Of a DNA stretch of 64,000 nucleotides, positions 35,901-39,619 are shown piece after piece (within the stretch, counting starts at the first letter, position 1; each line of letters starts with the position of its first letter). Origin of the DNA: Ophiura sarsii (Eukaryota > Echinodermata > Ophiuroidea > Amphilepidida > Ophiuridae); assembly GCA_035610835.1 (NCBI GenBank), contig CM069449.1:41089098-41153097 (forward strand), in the 5' to 3' direction. Made by a program: the position numbers and the translations under genes. The notes under the pieces are model-generated. The model was given only the letters and a program-made list of their open reading frames with translations. It ran no database searches and had not been told where the DNA came from.

Positions 35901-38858
35901 TTTACGAAATTACACATTTTTGGCGGACATCCAATCATTTTGGCAGACATCCTAAAATTGTAACATGGATGTCCGGCGGACATCCAGTTTTTTTTCTCTT
36001 AATTCTAACACTGTTGTTAAGACTTGTCAGCCTTGTTTGTAATGTCCGCCTTGTATGTAATAGAATACCTTTAGGTCGTCTGGATTGGGGACGACCTAAA
36101 GGTATTCTATTACATACAAGGCGGACATTACAAACAAGGCTGACATTTCAAGAGACCTCGACCTCCCCACCTCCAACCTTCTGCAGGCTACGTGAAATGT
36201 TCAGAGTCAACAGTAAGTAAGTGTGAAAAACACAACCGGCTTTGTAGTTGGCAGATGATGTATTTTTTAAGCATGGATTTGACTTTTTATGGTCTATTTC
36301 GGCCTCATAGTGAATCGAAATTGTAGCGCTGTTGCATTCACGATTTCCATTTGGTGTGTTTGCATTTGTGTTTCGTGATCCATCCGCATGGAAAGTGAAC
36401 ATTTGATAGTGTATTTTCCCCATTGTATTTCTTATTGTTCACAGAGCGTCTGGTGGATGTGTTACTAAGCCAATACATAGATACCGTGAATAGACGCAAG
36501 ATTACCGTCAACTGCTTACCACTCAAACGATTCCATGAAAAGATAGCAACACAAGTAGTAAGTGGTGACATTGTTAAGAATGTAGTCGGCATTTGTAGTT
36601 CAAATACGGTGCACATGCATGTTAGGTGTAAAAAAACAACAAGTTTGTTTCCGGTAGGCCGCGCGCTTTTCGTTTTGGCCATATAAATTACCGCATTTCA
36701 TTTTTTTATTCCCAATTTAAAAATTAAAAAGATCGCCAAAGTAATTTAAATACAAATTACTGTAGAAAAGATTTAAAAAATTGCACAAACAATTGAATCT
36801 TACTGCTCTGGGAAGCCCAGTGACTATGATATGGGGCACAGTAGGATACTGGCTGTGTATATTTGTGTATTCAGGGTTCTCGGCCTATGGTAAATTGCAA
36901 AAATTGCCTTTGGACAGTCATCCCACCGCACTTCACCCCCTCAAAAATAAAAATGAATGAAAATTAAAAAACGGCATCTCGCAACTTGGTTTTCAGACCA
37001 CCTATCAGAAACAAACTTTTTTTTGTTGCCGTATGTACATGTATTTAGCACCTGAGCTGATGATACGGTCAAACCCTGACAGGTTACGTTAGACAGCTCT
37101 GGGTACGATTAGTGCCCAAGTTTGTTGTTTAGGTTGATTATCAAAACCTCCAGATATTGCTTTTAAATGTTATTTTTTGTTGATTATTTACTACTTCTCA
37201 GACTACTCACAAAAACACAAATGTGATGCAATTAAGCGGAATACGAGTGGTATGTCGGGAATATTGATTTTGAGTTATAGGTAAAAAGAAGTGACAAATT
37301 CTTATGGGTTTTTTCTCAGTTGGTAAACTGTTTATAAATTAAAAACTAGACATTTGATTTAAGTGGGGTTTGGACCATACTGCAGCATTTTCCACCAGCT
37401 AATAAATGATGGACACATATAAAATTGAAAACTTTGATCACATCACAAATGTGCAGGAGTTAAAATGCCAATGAAAGTGACATAAAAATGAAGATAAAAG
37501 TACATACATAGAGAGAAATATCAAAATATAAATTAATAACTGGAGGTCATGGTAATCAACAAATTGGAGAACTAATTCTACCAGGAGCTAGCTGCCTATC
37601 GTCACCTGTCAGGGCATGGCTGAATCACAGCCTAAGTGATTGCTTAGTCCATGTTTGCCTTACAACTTTTGGGTATTCCAAGCCGTCATGTTTTTAGTGC
37701 CAGTTAAATTTTACAAGAATTTGAATAGAAATACTTCTTAAATGACAATAATGTCTTTTTACAGCTGTTTTAAGGAACAAAATGGACTAATTTGTCATTT
37801 TTGTGACGGTTGGAAAGGTATGAAATTCCCCCAGAGTCCTGGTTGTTTTAGCTGAGTCCTGGTTACTGCCGACCAGTGTATAGTGACAACCCTGACCCAA
37901 CATCATCAGCGTGTCAGTTGCCTGATGAAGTGTGATAGTTTCTACTGCAATGTAGCAGTTGTGAAAATAAGCAAGTTCTAGTATTAGTCTTAATTTATCA
38001 ATTTATTTTTAAACTACTAGATGACTGAGAACATGCATCGTTAACACTTTCCACGTGGCTATTGGTTTTACCAAATACAAAACAGATTTTCCAGAAACCT
38101 TTCCCAACTATCAAAGCAGGGGTAGAATTTCGCCGCGAATCCGTGAATCGATTCGTGTGAAGATTCGCGTCAAATCACTACCGCGCGAATCCAGTTGGAT
38201 TCCCGCAATTTTTTTAATTTATTTTTTTAACTTTTATTTTTTGTATTCTGGATATTATTTTCATTAATTTCGCAATAATCCATGGATTCTCAAAATTGGC
38301 AAGAATCTGGATTCTTGCAGAATCAAGCTTAAAAATTGTTTGTTTTGAAAATATTGACCAAAAAGTGCCAAAAATGAGATTTTTGAGAAAAAAACATTTC
38401 GCTCCTAGATAATTGATTTTAGATGATTTTGGTGAAATTTTGGAATTTTTAATCAAAAACTGATATTGTTAGGTTATCTGAAAAATTTTGGCGCCAAAAA
38501 GGTGATTTTTGGGCAAAAATGTAAAAATCACTAATTTTAGTAAAAATTTGATACCAAAAATGGATTCTCTGACTCATTTCATTACAAAAAATGTATACTT
38601 TTATGTACATCACATTTATAATTTAAAAGTTACAGTGCTTGATAAATTTGGCGCCAAACAGGGTTGACACCAACCTTAACGCTCATTTTGTGGTAACAGG
38701 TCTCATATTTGAAGTGTGGGAAATGTTAAAATTATGTGGTTTGTTTTCTTTCTTCTTTCCAGGCAATGGATGTGATCTTACAAGAGCTAGCAGGTCATTT
38801 AGATGAGGATATGGAAGATTTATTTGAATATGAAGTTGCCACAGATCATGCTGAATAA
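5951..38858 (+). CDS. Uncharacterised 513-residue protein gene, ten coding exons
   Basis: Joined exons are 5951-5997, 11312-11392, 24951-25452, 26808-26942, 28731-28810, 31152-31356, 32702-32863, 34508-34628, 36445-36557 and 38763-38858. Every intron is GT..AG with a pyrimidine tract, every phase matches, and the sum is 1542 nt. An in-frame TGA at 5933-5935 precedes the tandem ATGs at 5951 and 5954. Residues 1-43 are a short N-terminal segment. Residues 44-210 are rich in Pro, Ser, Arg and Lys and look disordered. Residues 211-513 are acidic and Leu/Val/Phe-rich, with recurring amphipathic stretches such as DLANEFFNDFIREFF and DSVATNLLHEVVADD, so they are probably helical. No signal peptide or membrane segment is visible. 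I recognise no family and assign no function. Extra in-frame exons in the long introns cannot be excluded. The exon chain itself is well supported. Confidence 0.82.
6355..6561. mobile_element. MITE, family with copy at 27001-27266
   Basis: The ends TGTGACCAGTCGCGTCAAAA and the inverse near 6530-6561 pair. The interior shares GACTCGGGCCTCCAAC with the copy in intron 4. No TSD was resolved. Confidence 0.7.
6647..6695. repeat. Short perfect hairpin
   Basis: Arms of 17 bp (ATCATGGAATTATTAGA and its complement) flank a 15-nt loop. Confidence 0.85.
6735..6878. mobile_element. Palindromic MITE-like element
   Basis: Inverted arms of about 35 bp contain CCATTGATTATCCTTTTCTG and CATTGTGGGATC. A half copy lies at 2333-2400. 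Non-coding. Confidence 0.7.
7085..7190. repeat. Dispersed repeat, second copy of 3298-3400
   Basis: Both copies share GGAGTTCCTTTA, CCACTGCATG and AAAGAACGACCCATA in the same order. Confidence 0.7.
7535..7940. repeat. Dispersed repeat also found at 20340-20575
   Basis: Shared blocks are AGTCGGGCAGGTAACTCACA at one end and CTATGGGCGGGCGGGCGGGT at the other, in inverted orientation relative to the copy inside the element at 19961. It has the size and AT-rich core of a non-autonomous transposon. Confidence 0.6.
8294..8463. mobile_element. Near-perfect 170-bp palindromic MITE
   Basis: Two arms of about 75-80 bp begin GAGAATAAAGGTATTG and differ at only a few positions around a short centre. No convincing target duplication was seen. 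Confidence 0.8.
8731..9183. mobile_element. MITE family A copy 1 (AGGTAGATG...CCTTTAA), interrupted
   Basis: The ends are AGGTAGATGACCCGAT and its inverse near 9171-9184. The interior matches copies at 15768, 34655, 44564, 44914, 61392 and 61741. A hAT-like MITE sits inside its right end. Confidence 0.8.
8993..9170. mobile_element. hAT-like MITE copy 2, nested in family A
   Basis: The 178-bp element has CAGCCCTCAAATTAA ends and a perfect 8-bp duplication GTCATACC (8985-8992 and 9171-9178). Its orientation is opposite to that of copy 1. Confidence 0.92.
9190..10850. other. Intron 1, mostly unannotated
   Basis: No exon is supported. A short proline-codon-like repeat lies at 9286-9345. Bases 10267-10330 match 28218-28275 (ACAGTTGTGAAAGGTATC and GGAACTATTTAGTGACGTGC), a dispersed repeat. 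Confidence 0.5.
10851..10894. repeat. 22-bp tandem duplication
   Basis: Two identical copies of a 22-bp unit containing GTTGCAATTGCAAC, itself a palindrome. Confidence 0.9.
11312..11392 (+). CDS. Exon 2 of the 513-residue gene
   Basis: The acceptor is TTTATTTAG and the donor GTAAGT at 11393. The exon enters with one base completing codon 16 and encodes LQDGSQSSPTNLRGSHYPV and further residues up to 42, ending with two bases of codon 43. Its last 50 bp and its donor are the founder of the tandem array that follows directly, so the exon boundary sits inside a minisatellite. Confidence 0.75.
11343..12614 (+). repeat. 97-bp tandem array of exon-2 tail plus 5' splice site
   Basis: Each unit holds about 50 bp copied from the 3' end of exon 2 followed by about 47 bp of intron, so each carries the junction GATAG/GTAAG. 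Donor copies lie at 11393 (the exon's own), 11686, 11783, 11880, 11977, 12074, 12171, 12267, 12363, 12460 and 12559. Spacing is 96-99 bp except 293 bp across a MITE insertion. The extra units have no acceptor, and a few copies carry AGC-to-GGAT or AGAT changes next to the junction. Two unit subtypes alternate between 11783 and 12074, as expected from unequal exchange. Confidence 0.93.
11461..11648. mobile_element. hAT-like MITE copy 1, inside the exon-2 array
   Basis: This 188-bp element has inverted ends CAGCCCTCAAATTAA and is flanked by a perfect 8-bp duplication GCCATTAC (11453-11460 and 11649-11656). The uninterrupted sister units of the array show the empty site. The 8-bp duplication and CAG terminus fit the hAT superfamily. 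It has no coding capacity. Confidence 0.9.
12858..13260. mobile_element. Dispersed element with TACGTGGATGTGCCTG, uninterrupted copy
   Basis: After a family C terminus (GGCGACAAAAAAGAAACGCC), 12950-13230 matches 16575-16803 plus 19733-19760. It is bounded on the right by GTGAGAAC and a C-run. This copy shows the pre-insertion state of the 2.9-kb element at 16807. Confidence 0.75.
13785..15080. mobile_element. TACTGTAAAAGTGG MITE interrupted by a TTAA element
   Basis: 13790-13980 matches 57049-57250, a MITE with ACTGTAAAAGTGG ends. Its far end (AACAGTA) resumes after 15060, so it was split by the element at 13985-15059. Confidence 0.7.
13985..15059. mobile_element. TTAA-type (piggyBac-like) non-autonomous element, copy 1
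   Basis: The ends are GGGAAGTGTCAACCC and GGGTTGACACTGCCC. Flanks are TTAG (mutated) and TTAA at 15060-15063. The interior matches 51256-52334. It is 1075 bp and has no transposase ORF. Confidence 0.82.
15064..15767. other. Intron 2, no gene
   Basis: AT-rich. Bases 15690-15767 resemble the terminal part of the TTAA element family (AATGTATACTTTTATATATC). Confidence 0.5.
15768..16114. mobile_element. MITE family A copy 2
   Basis: The ends are AGGTGTGTATGTTCCGAT and ATCGGAACATCTACCTTTAA, with the family interior (GAATTACTGCCAAAGGTGGT). About 345 bp, non-coding. Confidence 0.85.
16168..16548. mobile_element. TTAA-flanked element with TTAACCCTAA ends and tRNA-like segment
   Basis: TTAACCCTAATAACC at the left and GGTTAGGGTTAA at the right are inverted and end in TTAA. 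A minus-strand tRNA-like segment with a B-box (GGTTCAAGCCC) lies near 16250-16300. A hAT-like MITE is inserted in its right terminus. Confidence 0.78.
16361..16537. mobile_element. hAT-like MITE copy 3, nested in the TTAA element
   Basis: The 177-bp element is flanked by a perfect 8-bp duplication GTTAGGGT (16353-16360 and 16538-16545). Its left end reads CAGCCTCCAAATTAA, slightly degenerate, and its right end is intact. Confidence 0.92.
16551..19790. mobile_element. TACGTGGATG element with G-run and C-run at its ends, interrupted
   Basis: A G-run at 16551-16564 precedes TACTTTCACC, and the right end is GTGAGAA plus 26 C at 19758-19783. The two ends therefore look like an inverted pair built on a homopolymer. 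The 2.9-kb element at 16807 sits inside. Confidence 0.6.
16807..19730. mobile_element. 2.9-kb TIR element with scattered GATGCTACATGGACACC motifs
   Basis: Perfect 26-bp inverted ends begin TGGCTCATTCCATGAAGTTG. TA flanks both sides, and the empty site is visible in the copy near 13190. Inside, the 17-bp motif or variants occur at 17002, 17364, 17553, 18370 (inverted), 18544, 18559 (inverted), 18727, 18916, 18934, 19105, 19293 and 19325 (inverted). No long ORF is present, so it is non-autonomous. Repeated internal motifs could be transposase-binding sites. That is inference. Confidence 0.85.
19961..21034. mobile_element. Mariner-like element, CAGCGTGTCCC ends
   Basis: The TIR CAGCGTGTCCCAAAAA-CTGGGTCC is present at both ends, with TA on each side (19959-19960 and 21035-21036). 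It is 1074 bp. Bases 20340-20575 are a nested copy of the 7535 repeat. No transposase is legible. Confidence 0.82.
21136..21155. repeat. G homopolymer of 20
   Basis: An uninterrupted G run just after a (TTTG) microsatellite. Confidence 0.95.
21625..22015. repeat. Three diverged tandem units of about 128 bp
   Basis: Units start near 21632, 21753 and 21883 with GATC-GAC-AACTTTGAAAA-type sequence, then GACCTTTGACCCCGG and GTCACCGAGTTTAA. Identity between units is moderate. The block ends in a CAGACAGACAAACAGACAGA tract (22036-22066) and AGCGTATTATAATATAGAT, resembling the 3' end of an RTE-like retroelement or its SINE. That attribution is uncertain. Confidence 0.65.
22100..22860. other. Intron 2, no gene
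   Basis: AT-rich repeat remnants. Bases 22690-22830 match 28560-28690 (GAGGGCGCACTC and CGTATCTCTCAATGCCC). Confidence 0.5.
22866..23432. mobile_element. Fold-back element with G-run and C-run at its ends
   Basis: The left arm has CCCCGAGGGGGGGGGG then GTGAACATACCAAGCGGGTA. The right arm is its inverse and ends in a 27-base C-run (23401-23427). Inside, CGCCATTTAGGGT-type motifs occur at least five times. It lies within a family B MITE (GTCTGCAGAC junctions). Confidence 0.7.
23949..24485. mobile_element. MITE with CAGGGATGTACTTT ends and GCGAGAATCC palindromes
   Basis: The TIRs CAGGGATGTACTTT and AAAGTACATCCCTG bound 537 bp. Both ends carry several inverted GCGAGAATCC / GGATTCTCGC motifs. 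A related fragment lies at 38120-38330. The flanks share only TTGGG. Confidence 0.7.
24609..24891 (+). mobile_element. TTAA-flanked element carrying a tRNA-like module
   Basis: The ends TTAACCCTAACC and GTTAGGGTTAA are inverted and flanked by TTAA. Inside, 24737-24800 has an A-box (TAGCTCAGTCGGTAGAGC) and a B-box (GGTTCAATCC). Unlike an ordinary SINE it has TIRs. It ends 59 bp before exon 3. Confidence 0.82.
24951..25452 (+). CDS. Exon 3 of the 513-residue gene
   Basis: This is the longest exon (502 bp). The acceptor follows CCAAAATACAG, the first base completes a Ser codon split after exon 2, and the exon ends in phase 0 at GTAAGG. It encodes residues 44-210, starting DMSLDRFGLDSYDLKYEDS. 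A proline-rich run (SPPLPPSASPPPS) follows, then basic and Ser-rich sequence with several S/T-P pairs that could be phosphorylation sites. The end, PRDKELEKQRQ, leads into the helical half. Confidence 0.85.
25453..26180. other. Intron 3, no gene
   Basis: AT-rich intron with T-runs and no supported exon. Confidence 0.55.
26181..26253 (+). repeat. tRNA-Pro(TGG)-like SINE or pseudogene
   Basis: The T arm (CTGGGTTCAAATCCCAG) is perfect and the anticodon loop reads TTTGGGA, as in tRNA-Pro. The acceptor arms do not pair, so I call a tRNA-derived repeat rather than a gene. Bases 26160-26190 share flanking sequence with 49920-49960. Confidence 0.65.
26808..26942 (+). CDS. Exon 4 of the 513-residue gene
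   Basis: This 135-bp phase 0-0 exon runs from TTCCAG to GTAAAT and encodes residues 211-255 (ILAMLEHLDRRDLANEFF onward). It is strongly amphipathic, with Phe and Leu spaced as in a helix, and it ends in a charged EEREK segment. Confidence 0.87.
27001..27266. mobile_element. MITE in intron 4, family of 6355-6561
   Basis: The ends TGTGACCAGTCAC and GTGACGGATCACA pair over about 33 bp with mismatches. It lies 58 bp from the exon 4 donor. Confidence 0.75.
27300..27495. repeat. TACTGTAAAACAACTTAATTT-type MITE remnant
   Basis: The right end (AATTAAGTTGTTTTACAGTA) matches the inverse of 50643-50665. A degenerate AT-rich element. Confidence 0.6.
27504..28208. mobile_element. Mariner-like element, CAGGGTG ends
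   Basis: CAGGGTGTCTCAAAAG at the left and GACTCACCCTG at the right are flanked by TA (27502-27503 and 28209-28210). It is 705 bp with no intact transposase. Confidence 0.75.
28731..28810 (+). CDS. Exon 5 of the 513-residue gene
   Basis: This 80-bp exon runs from TTTCACAG to GTAAGT, enters in phase 0 and leaves in phase 2. It encodes residues 256-281 plus two bases of codon 282 and is very basic (PREKKQQYEKNARKREK), which could serve as a nuclear or nucleic-acid/tubulin contact segment. That role is speculation. A hexanucleotide repeat begins within a few bases of its donor. Confidence 0.78.
28813..28852 (+). repeat. GGTTCT hexanucleotide microsatellite beside the exon 5 donor
   Basis: About six copies of GGTTCT, with one GGTTCC variant, start inside the donor neighbourhood at +3 of intron 5. 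Length changes here would sit next to the 5' splice site. Confidence 0.85.
29420..29600. repeat. Family C MITE end
   Basis: The terminus AAGAAACCCTGTTCTACGGG then CAAACGGACCTCTCAGG is shared with copies at 12858, 23728, 33940, 40739, 46254, 51044, 52600 and 57993. Confidence 0.75.
29613..30717. mobile_element. Element bounded by two arrays of 26-bp palindromes
   Basis: Left array (29613-29760) and right array (30507-30717) are built of units like CCAGTATTGCTCGATACTGG extended by GTT/AAC, separated by 8-10 bp AT-rich spacers. In the right array the period is about 36 bp. Some 11 units are seen, and the arrays flank 750 bp of unique sequence. GACGTT/AACGTC at the inner edges is also inverted. 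The class is unknown. Confidence 0.7.
30717..31038. mobile_element. MITE with ACTGTAAACTCAAAGTGTC ends
   Basis: Inverted ends of about 20 bp and internal GTCTACAATT/AATTGTAGAC pairs. GTAC flanks both sides. It directly abuts the palindrome array and lies about 110 bp before exon 6. Confidence 0.75.
31152..31356 (+). CDS. Exon 6 of the 513-residue gene
   Basis: The acceptor is TTTCACTTTCAG. The first base completes Ser282, and the exon ends in phase 0 at GTACGT (31357). It encodes residues 283-350, including RPDIYDSVATNLLHEVVADD and FEELNEEVMADLIPDV. It is acidic with a regular hydrophobic pattern, consistent with packed helices. Confidence 0.87.
31499..31791 (-). mobile_element. TTAACCCTAACC element with tRNA-like module, minus strand
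   Basis: TTAACCCTAACC at the left and GGTTAGGGTTA at the right. On the minus strand an A-box (TTAGCTCAGTTGGTAGAG) and a B-box-like GATCGAATCCC lie at 31590-31660. Same architecture as 24609-24891. Confidence 0.75.
31850..32150. repeat. Remnant of the GGGAAGTGTCAACCC TTAA element family
   Basis: Shares TGCATATAAAAGTATACATT and the following A/T-rich pattern with 14030 and 51310. Ends lost. Confidence 0.55.
32702..32863 (+). CDS. Exon 7 of the 513-residue gene
   Basis: This 162-bp phase 0-0 exon runs from TTTGTTTCTAG to GTATGT. It encodes residues 351-404 (VIECRHESFMDTLADSFIEG onward). The D-x-L-A-D-S-F-I-E pattern resembles that of exons 4 and 6, hinting at internal helical repeats. It ends in a charged loop, NREKDDQRGE. 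Confidence 0.86.
32909..33535. mobile_element. Large fold-back element in intron 7
   Basis: Arms begin TATAAACTCCTCAAAAAA / TATAAACTCTTCAAACAA and include AAAAGCTGATGTGTTCC and GAGCACAAAATAGAGATGAT. A truncated copy lies at 54640-54840. It starts 45 bp after the exon 7 donor. Confidence 0.8.
34281..34574 (+). repeat. Tandem duplication of the exon 8 acceptor and 5' half
   Basis: Two copies of about 146 bp (about 34281-34428 and 34429-34574) each hold intron, pyrimidine tract, AG and the start of exon 8. Copy 1 has its acceptor at 34361 and would encode VDNLTYHMRLDSMFVDHFLR, then run into TGA at 34479-34481. It has no donor of its own. It is therefore a decoy or pseudo-exon beside the working copy. 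Confidence 0.88.
34508..34628 (+). CDS. Exon 8 of the 513-residue gene
   Basis: The acceptor is GGTCTTTCACAG and the donor GTATGT at 34629, leaving phase 1. It encodes residues 405-444 (VDKLAYHMLLDSMFLDHFLR onward). The first 69 bp and the preceding intron end are duplicated about 146 bp upstream. This second copy was chosen because only it reaches a donor in frame. Confidence 0.83.
34655..34979. mobile_element. MITE family A copy 3, 26 bp from exon 8
   Basis: AGGTGTATGTTCCTATCAC at the left and ACGTCTACCTTTAA at the right, with the family interior. It begins just after the exon 8 donor. Confidence 0.8.
35004..36013. mobile_element. hAT-like element, CAGTGTT...AACACTG
   Basis: A 1010-bp element with 8-bp duplications TTGTCAAG/TTGTTAAG (one mismatch). 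The subterminal GTCCGNCGGACATCCA motif repeats at both ends. No transposase ORF is legible. Confidence 0.82.
36025..36145. repeat. Perfect hairpin, 56-bp arms, 9-nt loop
   Basis: Arms 36025-36080 and 36090-36145 are fully complementary (outer end TGTCAGCCTTGTTTG, inner end TTTAGGTCGTC). Loop TGGATTGGG. It begins immediately after the hAT-like element and lies 300 bp before exon 9. Confidence 0.95.
36445..36557 (+). CDS. Exon 9 of the 513-residue gene
   Basis: The acceptor is CTTATTGTTCACAG. Two bases complete Glu445, and the exon leaves in phase 0 at GTAAGT. It encodes residues 446-482 (RLVDVLLSQYIDTVNRRKIT onward). It continues the helical C-terminal half and has a basic patch NRRK. Confidence 0.84.
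36558..38040. other. Intron 9, mostly unannotated
   Basis: AT-rich sequence without supported features. Family B and CAGGGATGTA fragments begin at 38042. Confidence 0.5.
38042..38670. repeat. Truncated MITEs joined end to end
   Basis: A family B left end (TTAACACTTTCCACGTGGC) runs to about 38115, then a GCGAATC/GATTCGCG fragment, then the right half of the GGGTTGACAC TTAA family (to about 38680). Confidence 0.65.
38763..38858 (+). CDS. Exon 10 (terminal) of the 513-residue gene
   Basis: The acceptor is CTTTCTTCTTTCCAG. The exon encodes residues 483-513 (AMDVILQELAGHLDEDMEDL onward) and ends in TAA at 38856-38858. The tail is very acidic. A TTAA element with a tRNA-like segment starts 40 bp after the stop, inside the presumed 3' UTR. 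Confidence 0.86.
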   Translation, partial: AMDVILQELAGHLDEDMEDLFEYEVATDHAE

Positions 38859-38897
38859 AAGTCAACGAACAGAAAAGTCACATCAACTGTCAATGTA

Positions 38898-39020
38898 TTA
38901 ACCCTAATTCCCCGAAAACGGGTCAAATTTGAGGGAAAATCAGTCTCAGCATGCTCCACGGATCAAACCCGGGTGGCGTACGTGTAAGTCTGATGCTGTA
39001 CGGGTGAGGTTCAAATAACT
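38898..39020 (-). repeat. TTAACCCTAA element fragment with tRNA-like part
   Basis: Begins TTAACCCTAATTCCCC and matches the inverse of 24800-24891. A B-box-like GGATCAAACCC follows. The right terminus is not found. Confidence 0.65.
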
Positions 39021-39149
39021 TACGGTTTTTCACAAGTTGAAAAGTGCTCAAACTGAGCGTGATACGAGATTGATGGGGTCGCCACACGGTACAAGATTCG
39101 AACACTGTCAGGTTTTTGTAGGTTCCAGAACAGTTAGTGGTAAGGCTCA

Positions 39150-39155
39150 AATAAA
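39150..39155 (+). terminator. Candidate polyadenylation signal for the 513-residue gene
   Basis: AATAAA lies about 290 bp after the stop codon. Other AATAAA hexamers occur further on, so this is only the first plausible one. Confidence 0.25.
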
Positions 39156-39449
39156 CAAAACTGTGAAATACAGAAAGATCATGTTCAAATTGGGATTTTT
39201 GCTGGCAAAAATCGTAATATAAAATCCAACACTTTTGTTCAATTGTTTATGTAGAGAATAACAAAGAATAACATATTCATGTAGTTTGTAGTCGTTTTGC
39301 TATTCACCATGTCTCAATGCAATGGTTGTACCATATGTTTTTAATTTTTAATTGTGAATGGTTTCCAATAACACAAATTGGTACTATAATTACATTATAT
39401 GATCATAGTGAATAGCAAAATAGAACCATATTCTCTTCAGTATATTAGC

Positions 39450-39613
39450 AGGGATGTAAGTTTTTCAGGCTTTTTGCCTGATTTCAGGCCTCTTTGTACA
39501 TTTTCAGGCTTTGTTATCCTGATTTTCCCTGTACAAAAGTATAGACAACTCAAAATTATCTAACTTTTTCAGGTATTTTCAGGCCATCTGTGAAGAACTC
39601 TCTTACATCCCTG
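39450..39613. mobile_element. MITE, CAGGGATGTAAG ends
   Basis: A 164-bp element with CAGGGATGTAAG and CTTACATCCCTG ends, flanked by TATTAG on both sides. The interior repeats TTTTCAGGC four or more times. Confidence 0.75.
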
Positions 39614-39619
39614 TATTAG

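Noticed and set aside
36338..36682. 114-residue minus-strand ORF
   Set aside because: It is antisense to exon 9 and has no support of its own.
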